Translations under genes and position numbers: made by a program
Part shown: in pieces, positions 30,001 to 39,000 of the stretch
How the letters are laid out: every line of letters begins with the position of its first letter
Position numbering within the stretch: the first letter of the stretch is position 1
Notes under the pieces: generated by a model
The model's database searches: none
The model's input: the letters and a program-made list of their open reading frames with translations, nothing else
Told to the model about the DNA's origin: nothing
Source: Stichopus chloronotus
Lineage: Eukaryota > Echinodermata > Holothuroidea > Aspidochirotida > Stichopodidae
Assembly: GCA_021234535.1 (NCBI GenBank)
Contig: CM037843.1
Span: 36,767,200 to 36,831,199 of the forward strand
DNA length: 64,000 nt
Reading direction: 5' to 3'

Positions 30001-33000
30001 TTGCTATTAGTAAATTTCTGCACTCTAGGATGAAATCCTCTAACTACCACAATGACACTTCACATTCAGTTTCATTTGTTTCTGAGGTCTTAGCCCCCTG
30101 CCTGATGTAGAAAACTGACAACAATGCAACACTCTTTTTTTTACATCCAAGGTTTATGGAGTAAGGTGACCGGTCATATGTGATCAATCAATATCATTTC
30201 ACTCAATGTTAAAATTCAGCATTGTCTGATGGGCTGTATTTAGAGGTTTACTTCACAAATGAATTTGTCCTTCATGACAACCTTTCCTATCTCTTTAAGA
30301 TGAGGATGGTGTTTCCTCTCATTGGTTTGACAAGAGAGAGGCAGAATCCAAAAGCAAAGCTGGGCATGAAAACTTACAGAAAAAAAAAACACCATATACT
30401 GGAAAACTGTGGAAATAGTAACAAACATAACGAGTCATATCATTACAACTTTCATCCCAGAGAAGCTTACAGTAGATTAGTAGATTACTGCTTTCAGCTA
30501 CTTTTTCCAATCAGCTGATAAATTGTCAATAATAAGGGAAGTTCGCAAGTCTGTCATTTAACTATTGCATTAAGTTTTATATCAGTCCTTTATACAGCAA
30601 CTACATGTTAAGATCACATCACTAAGCACAAATGTTACATTGGGTAGCATTTGCTATACTTGAACTACCAAACAAAATTACTGATTGGAAGCATATAAAC
30701 TTATATTCATGATCCAGCACCTGACAACCCTGACAAATAGAGACCTCAAAATAAGAAACATACCTACCTCTAAAGAGAACTTTCCCCATACACTTGTACT
30801 GTTTCAATTTATCCCTTTCATAATGCCATTCTAAGCTCAGCCAAACTGGGCAGATATATATGAGGGTATTGTAAAACTTTACACTGCTTCTGTCTGCAAC
30901 ACTGTTTACCACCGATCATCACGTACAGTTGACTCTCAGTCTTATTAATGATGGACACAATCTCTACAAAACCATACTCTTATCAGAGCAATTCATATTT
31001 GAACTAGTAAGGTCATTTCAAGGGTAGCTATAGACTCTTGAAATCTCTTACAAGAAAAAATTAAATCATTTTATCTAAGATCAACAGAGATGGTAACCCT
31101 TGAACTGACGGGGAACTTAAAGGGACTCATGCACACATTTGTGGAACCATAAAATGTTTAGCACAGATTACAGTCCAGAAGTAAACAAAGAGATTGTGAG
31201 AAGTAACACGATTTATTGACTTAGCTGACAGTAAACCACAGCATCGAATCCAAGAAATCTCTGAATTAATTGAGAGATGGCTAACTAGAAAAGATCAAAT
31301 TAAGATTCATATATTTACACTCTTGAGACTTGTACATCAATATTGTGTTTGCTACTTGCCCTTGTTAACACTACTTGTCCATTATTGCTAAGCATGTAAC
31401 CTGGTAGCTGCAGTGCTGATCATCCAAACACAAATTTTCTGCAATACTTCCAAATAAAGACCGTAGCAAGACAGCAAGTTCCTCTCATCACTATTAAACA
31501 TGAACAAAAATCGGCCCCAAAATAGGCCAACCCCTCCCTTCCTCTTCAGATTGAACCACAACTTTGCCACTTGTCAAATTATTTCTTTCTGAATTTATTT
31601 CAGGCCACAATAATGGACCTAAGTAAAGTGATTACATTACTCATGTTGAAAAGACAAGAACTTTCCTCCAATGATTTAATTTCATCACCTCTCAATAACA
31701 CGAGAGATATGTCACGAGTCAAGTCTCAACAGAATACAAAAGTTTTGAGATTCTCTTTTGACTGGGGCAAGAATTGCTATTGGCTGAAAAAGACAATTGT
31801 TACTAATTCTGTACTAAAACATGCTTTGTATTCAACATCCCTCCTCAAACCAGTCTGGGATTACTTTGGCATATGTAATAAATTCCTCCACAGATCTCTT
31901 GACACAGGGAAAAACTACAAAGATCAGAGGCACTCATGTAACAGTTTATGGTGCCCTCAGAAGAGTGATAACTGAGTCAAAAGGTTTTCAGATTAATTTG
32001 GAGACGTCTGTGGCGAGATTACAATGTAATTGTCATGAGTATGTTGAATACATAGAACAATGTAAATGATTGTTAACTCAAAGTGGAGGGAAGGTGAAAT
32101 TTTAGAGAACTTACTACAAGTGAAACAGTTTGCAACATGCCTAACAAGTATGGGACATAAAAACCAATGTAACACTAGACTAAGTTCACAACATGCCAGA
32201 CTTCATCTACAGCATTCAAACACATTCTAGCTTCAATTTTTTTCCTTTTTTTATTTAAATTGACACATTTTCTTTCTCATGAAACCTAAGAAAATGAAGG
32301 AATGAGTGACATATTAGTAGGTAGTATGCAATCATCACTTTCTATAACTTCACTGTCCTTAAATTTTTCAATTTCTCTGACTTGAGACCGTGAATTGCCA
32401 TCACCCCTGACCCACTCATTCCCCACTAAGTCCAACAAGGGAAGAATAACTTTCAACAGAAAAATAAGGTTGATGAACGAAGAAAAAATACTGAACAATC
32501 TTCTGCTGGTTTGTTTCCAATCTCAGTTTGCAAAAGAAAGAACCCTTTTAAGGAACTATTACTTGTAACTTCACATCTTCAAAAGTTTTTCAATACTAAA
32601 AGTTAATACTATTTTGGCACATTTCAACACTCTAAGCAGCATTCTGTGGACTTGCAGATGGGAACCCAGAGGGATGATTTGGAAATTTTGTTGGATATTT
32701 TGACTGATCTGAAAGAATCTTTAAACAACTCTCCATACTGTGTCAAGCAATGATTTGTTTTGAATCTTAGTGGCTTCAAGTAGCAGCTTCAATTTTTTTT
32801 TGGGAGGGAGGGAAAAGGAATATTGAACGATTTTTCACAGATTTTGTAATTCACACACCAATAATCACATGTTTTACCCAAAATGTAGCACTAGCAACAT
32901 TCCATACATCCAACAGTAAAAAAAATTCAATATGGTGGGATTTTTCCTTGACATACAGCAAAATGGTACAATGCCAGATGCTCACTGCTAATCACACTTT

Positions 33001-36000
33001 GACCAAACCACGTGCTTCACTCCTTCACCTATTAAATGGTACTACAAAGTCCTCCACTTAAATATCAAACAAATTCTCTATCTTTTATATAGCAAAGTAC
33101 ATACATACCTGTCTTGATAAGGTACAGAGTGCATTGAGCAGCAACCAACCATTATCAAACATCAAGTATTTGAGGTGACGGCTTAGTCCACCATTTTCGT
33201 CGGGACATGTGCTTGGTGGGTAGGAAGCTTCGACCTGGATGTCACACATGAGCTTCCTTGCCAAAATATTGAAGGCGCTGTGGATGTCAGAGCTATAAGA
33301 CAAGGAGAATTATTCCAAAAAAGGAAAACAAAGCAAGATGATCATAAAATAGTGGGACCTTACCAAGGGCAACCAAGCTGGAAAACTGATTTTTCTACTT
33401 TTTTTTACTTTCAAAAAGAAGAACTGCACAAGAGTTGCAATTAAGCAAGACGTTACGGTAGCAAGCACGTTGCGCAGCACGGCAAAACGTCATTAAGCCG
33501 TATGCACCTTTGCATAAACAACAGGAGGAAATGACAGCAGTATTCAAAAGAACAAAAACGGAATGTTTCAATCAGGAAGAAATTTATAAAATCTGCAGAA
33601 ATATACAAACAAAGTTGAACACAACTAGGTCACATCACTACTTCAGTCGCTAGATTACCATGCACTCACAAGAACAAAAGGTTAAACGTGGAAGTAAACT
33701 GTGAGAACAATGCTGTACATTTGGCAAGAGAACCGTCGCATTACGATTTGTTTTCTACCATCATAATATACTTCACTTTTTTTCATACTCAATGTGTCAT
33801 GACTCACCAGAAGTTCAATAGGTCTTCTCTTTCGATGCCTTTGCTAACAGACATAGAGACAAAGAGATGAAGAAACTCTTCCAGACATCTTTGCTTCTCC
33901 TGCACAGAGAGAGAGAGACATAAAATTCTCAGTATTTAAACCGGGTGGACAGTATAAACCGGGACGGGATGCAACTGAGTCCAACATGGGCAGTGATTAG
34001 TATTCAAAGTTTACACCAGAGAGTTTGACAGGCAGAATGTCTACAATCTACGGTATCGTGACCACTCCACACACTTTCACTCTTCGGTTCAAACATTACT
34101 GATGTGAGGAGTCGTCCTTTTGAATTACAATACTCTCACAATCACTGGATTTACTGTTGTACCAGTCCTGATGGTAAATACAGTGTACTGATATACTTTT
34201 CTATACTTCATTACTTATGAATAACAAACACTTATGGTTTTAGCTAGCTTGCTACTCAAGAACACAATGTTTTTCACGAGCTGCTCACATCCACCGTGGA
34301 GGGTTGCAGTACAGACAGTAAACATTGCGGTTGAGATGGAGTTTAATTTCTTGACCAAAGTAGGTCAAGTAAAAAATTACAGGTGCATTCATTTCCAAAC
34401 TACAACAAGGTGTAAATGAACCAATAGGCCCCTTGCTTTAAAGGCACATAACAACAACATATGCTGTAGTTGACCTGCATCCTGACAGAAAAACTGGCAA
34501 AAGTATTCATAAATTATGACCATCATTAATGTACTTTCTCTTTGTATCCTTCATGTGGTACATTTGTTGACCTCAGCTACAGTACTATGTGATGTACTGT
34601 CCAATCAAAATTTCCACTGTTTTTAGCAATCACATGGGATTAAAATGTTCAAGTGCAACACACTTCAGTAGGTCTTGGAACAATGAGGACAGAGCAGCTT
34701 GTTTATGAATATATCAGCCATGTGATACTAGTAAAAAAGAATCTTCACTTTGTTAAAATTGTAAACAGGATGAATGAACATGTCAGATAACATACAAAGG
34801 GACAGGTTTACCTCACAGATGTCTGATAAAATATTAACGAGGTCAAAACAAACATTTCATTAATTTAGGTATTTTGAGAGGGCACCATACTGTTTACCAA
34901 CTTCCACACTAATATGTATGCCGATCATGTACCACCATTAGTTTGAAGTGATTGCAGCTTGAGTAAGAAAACAACAGAAGGATAAGATTACGTTTGATCT
35001 TAAGTTTTTCTTCACTTTTAAGTGTATACACAGAGTTGGGCATTCTAACTGTAGTCCTTTAGTTCTAATAAAGGGTAATCCAAAATTTATCACATCCAAA
35101 AAAAGTTTGGACCCATTTTGCCGTTGAGAATGCTGATAAGCTAAACGTATTCCATTATCACACAGTACTCATCTGAACTAGAGGGCAGCATGCAACACCC
35201 TCTACCAAGCTGCTGAAAACGGAATGCTGGCTGCGGCAGGTGTTGACCTAGATATTTTCAAACATGGAGTTTATAGGAAGCTGTCCAACACTCTCTGACC
35301 TGACTGACCCCAAATGTGGAAGGTGATTGATGCAAGGTTACTTGCTTCTTGCAAATACACAATACCTCAAACATTGATGAACTATGGCAGTATAATCCCA
35401 TTTGTAACTAAGAATTGTGACCAGCCAAAGGCACAGACATAACACAGTACTGATATGAAAAATCCGTGTAATTTGTAGAAAACTATCGCTTTGCACAAGG
35501 AAATACTTTATGGCCTATTATGAAGCTGGACCCAGAAATAGTAAACACTGCAAAGGGTTCTACTACCACAATGCTAATTTGACAAACTTTTCACATTGTA
35601 AAGCAGAAAAGAAACATTTTGCATTTCATGAAATGGTCCATAAGGCTCATACTGTATGCAACACTCATGCCAGCACTCGCAAAGTCGTCAATGACGAGTT
35701 GGAAACGTCAAATGATGAAGTGAAATATCTTTACAAACAAAAATAAAAAGTAAAAAAAAAAAATCATGTCATTAAATTTTTTTCCCATTGTGACAGACAA
35801 TCTTTGTGTTGAGAACTTGGCTTTTTGTATCTAATTTCCCCAAGACGGAATTTAATACCTGTGAAGGCTGTGATCAAAAATTCCTTCGGCCAGTAAAACC
35901 CATTTGTCAGAAACAGCCTGGCGCAATCTGTTCTTAAAACCGCAGACTGTCGGTATAGGTTAAACAGTGGTCAGCACTTGTGCGACAGCACCTGATCTAA

Positions 36001-39000
36001 CCTACCGCACTGATACTAGATATGTTCTGTGTGCCAATCATAGGCAAACGGCGATGCTGATGTCACATATACTGTGTATCTACTGGCTTTCATTTTGTTT
36101 CACTGACGCGGACTACAAAGCAAGTTCTCTCCAAACTTTTCTACTGCGATTTGTAACCAATCACAGTGCAGAATTTGAGGGCTCACAAACAGTACTGCGG
36201 GAAAGGATTTTTAACTTTCGAGTTTCTGTGCTTTCAAGTATACATGCGTATGTGCTGGGAAGTAGTCTGTATAAACTTAGCAACTATGTAGAGCATGTTA
36301 CATGGTTGAAATTTTGCAACTGGCCTAGTGTTAACTGCCTAATAAGCTGTGTGGATTTATTTTGGACTATTATCAGTTGACAATAAGGCTGGCTGTGTTG
36401 CTGTTTTCAGAATCAGTTAGCTATTTCAGCTTGCTTTAGAAAACAACAAGGGACTGATTTTGCTTCAGAATCTCATTATTTGGGCTTAAAAATTACATGT
36501 TTTAAGGGGGCTTTCAGTCCCCTTAACCTCCCGCCAGGAGCTCTGCCCCTTGGAAGCCCCTAGGGGCCAAGCCCCATCACATAGATTATTCGCCTACCTT
36601 CAGCAAGGAATCAAACATCAATATATGCCTCATGCCTCACTAGGTGTATCAAAAACAAACCCTCAAGTCCCTGCTCTCCATCCGTACTGGGAATTGTGGC
36701 ATTTATTGAAACAGCGCAATTTACAAATAACCTACAATCAATCACTGCAGGTTCATTACAGCATCAGTGATCAGAGATTTGAACAAACCAAATTTTTGCA
36801 TCACTAGAATACTTCCCATTGGCTGGTTTAACAAAGCACACAATTATTGAATGAAAACTATCAACCATTCATTTTACACTTTTTGTCCTAACACTAGAAC
36901 CAGAAAGCCAAAGGTTTTGTGATTCCTTGCTACATGGTTATATTATAACAAGCATGAATTATCCACATGACAAGTATGAGATCAACTGCAGTTACTGTTC
37001 TTGAAACACCACATTAATAAGCCTTTAACCCAAATAATCTTTATTTTGGTGACCTCAAATGACATTTGATGTCCACTAAAAGCAATAGGGATCACCTACC
37101 CAGTATGGGGAACCCACACATCAAGTACGACATCAGTCAACATTACCCTTCTGAAGAACTATGCTGGCAAGATTTCACCTCTAGTGACTGCAAACAACAT
37201 TTCACCTTCACAATAAACATCAGGAGTCATCTACTAAATATGACCAACCCACACACCACGTATGACATCAATCACAATTACCCCTCTGGAGATATTGCGT
37301 TTCCAAGGTTTTCACATTTTGACCTCCGGTGACCTCAAATGACCTTTGACCTCAACCAAAAACAATAGGGATCATCTACTCAATATGATCAACCCACACA
37401 CTAAGTATGACATCAGTCACAGTTACCGTTCTTGAGATATTGTGTTTACAAGGCTCTCACATTTTGACCTCTGGTGACCTCAAATGACCTTCTACCTCCA
37501 CCAAAAACAATAGGGATCATAATCTACTTAACTGAACAACTTCCACACCAAGCATGACATCAGTCACAATTACAGTTCTTGAGATATCAAGTTTACAAGG
37601 TTTTCACATTTTGACCTCTGGTAACCTCAAATGACGTTTGACATCCACCAAAAGCGACAGGGTTCTTCCACTTAATGTGGTGCACCTACACACTGAAAAT
37701 GAGATCCGTCCAAGATTCCCATCTAGAGATATCGTGTTTACAAGGTTTTCACAATTTGACCCCTGTTGACCCCAAATGACCTTTGACCTCCACCAAAAAC
37801 AATAGAATTCTTCTACTCAATGTAGTACACCTACATACCAAATATGGGATCCGTCATAGTTACCATTCTTTTTTTACAGTTTGACCTCTGGTGACCTCAA
37901 ATGACCTTCTACCTCCACCAAAAACAATAGGGATCATAATCTACTTAATTGAACAACTTACACACCAAGCATGACATCAGTCACAATTACAGTTCTTGAG
38001 ATATCAAGTTTACAAGGTTTTCACATTTTGACCTCTGGTGACCTCAAATGACGTTTGACATCCACCAAAAGCGATAGGGTTCTTCCACTTAATGTGGTGC
38101 ACCTACACACTAAAAATGAGATCCGTCCAAGATTCCCATCTTGAGATATTGTGTTTACAAGGTTTTCACAATTTGACCCCTGTTGACCTCAAATGACCTT
38201 TGACCTCCACCAAAAACAATAGAATTCTTCTACTCAATGTAGTACACCTACATACCAAATATGGGATCTGTCATAGTTACCATTCTTTTTTTACAGTTTG
38301 ACCTCTGGTGACCTCAAATGACCTTTGAATTCCACCAAAAACAATAGGGATCATCCACTCAATATGAACAACTTACACACCAGGTATAACATCAGTCACA
38401 CTTACCCTTCTGGAGATATTGCGTTTACCAGATTTTCACATTTTGACCTCCGGTGACCTCAAATGACCTTTGACCTCCACCAAAAACAATAGAATTCTTC
38501 TACTCAATGTAGTACACCTACATACCAAATATGGGATCTGTCATAGTTACCATTCTTTTTTTACAGTTTGACCTCTGGTGACCTCAAATGACCTTTGAAT
38601 TCCACCAAAAACAATAGGGATCATCCACTCAATATGAACAACCTACACACCAGGTATAACATCAGTCACACTTACCCTTCTGGAGATATTGCGTTTACAA
38701 GATTTTCACATTTTGACCTCCGGTGACCTCAAATGACCTTTGACCTCCACCAAAAACAATAGGGATCATCTACTCAATATGACCAACCCACACAAAGTAT
38801 GACAACAGTCACAGTTACCCTTCTGGAGATACTGTGGTTTACAAGATTTTTACAGTTTGACCTCTGGTGACCTCAAATGACCTTTGACCTCCACCAAAAA
38901 CAATAGGCATCATCTACTCAATATGACCAACCCACATGCGAAGTATGACATCAGTCACAGTTACTGTTCTTGAGATATCGTGTTTACAAGGTTTTCACAT

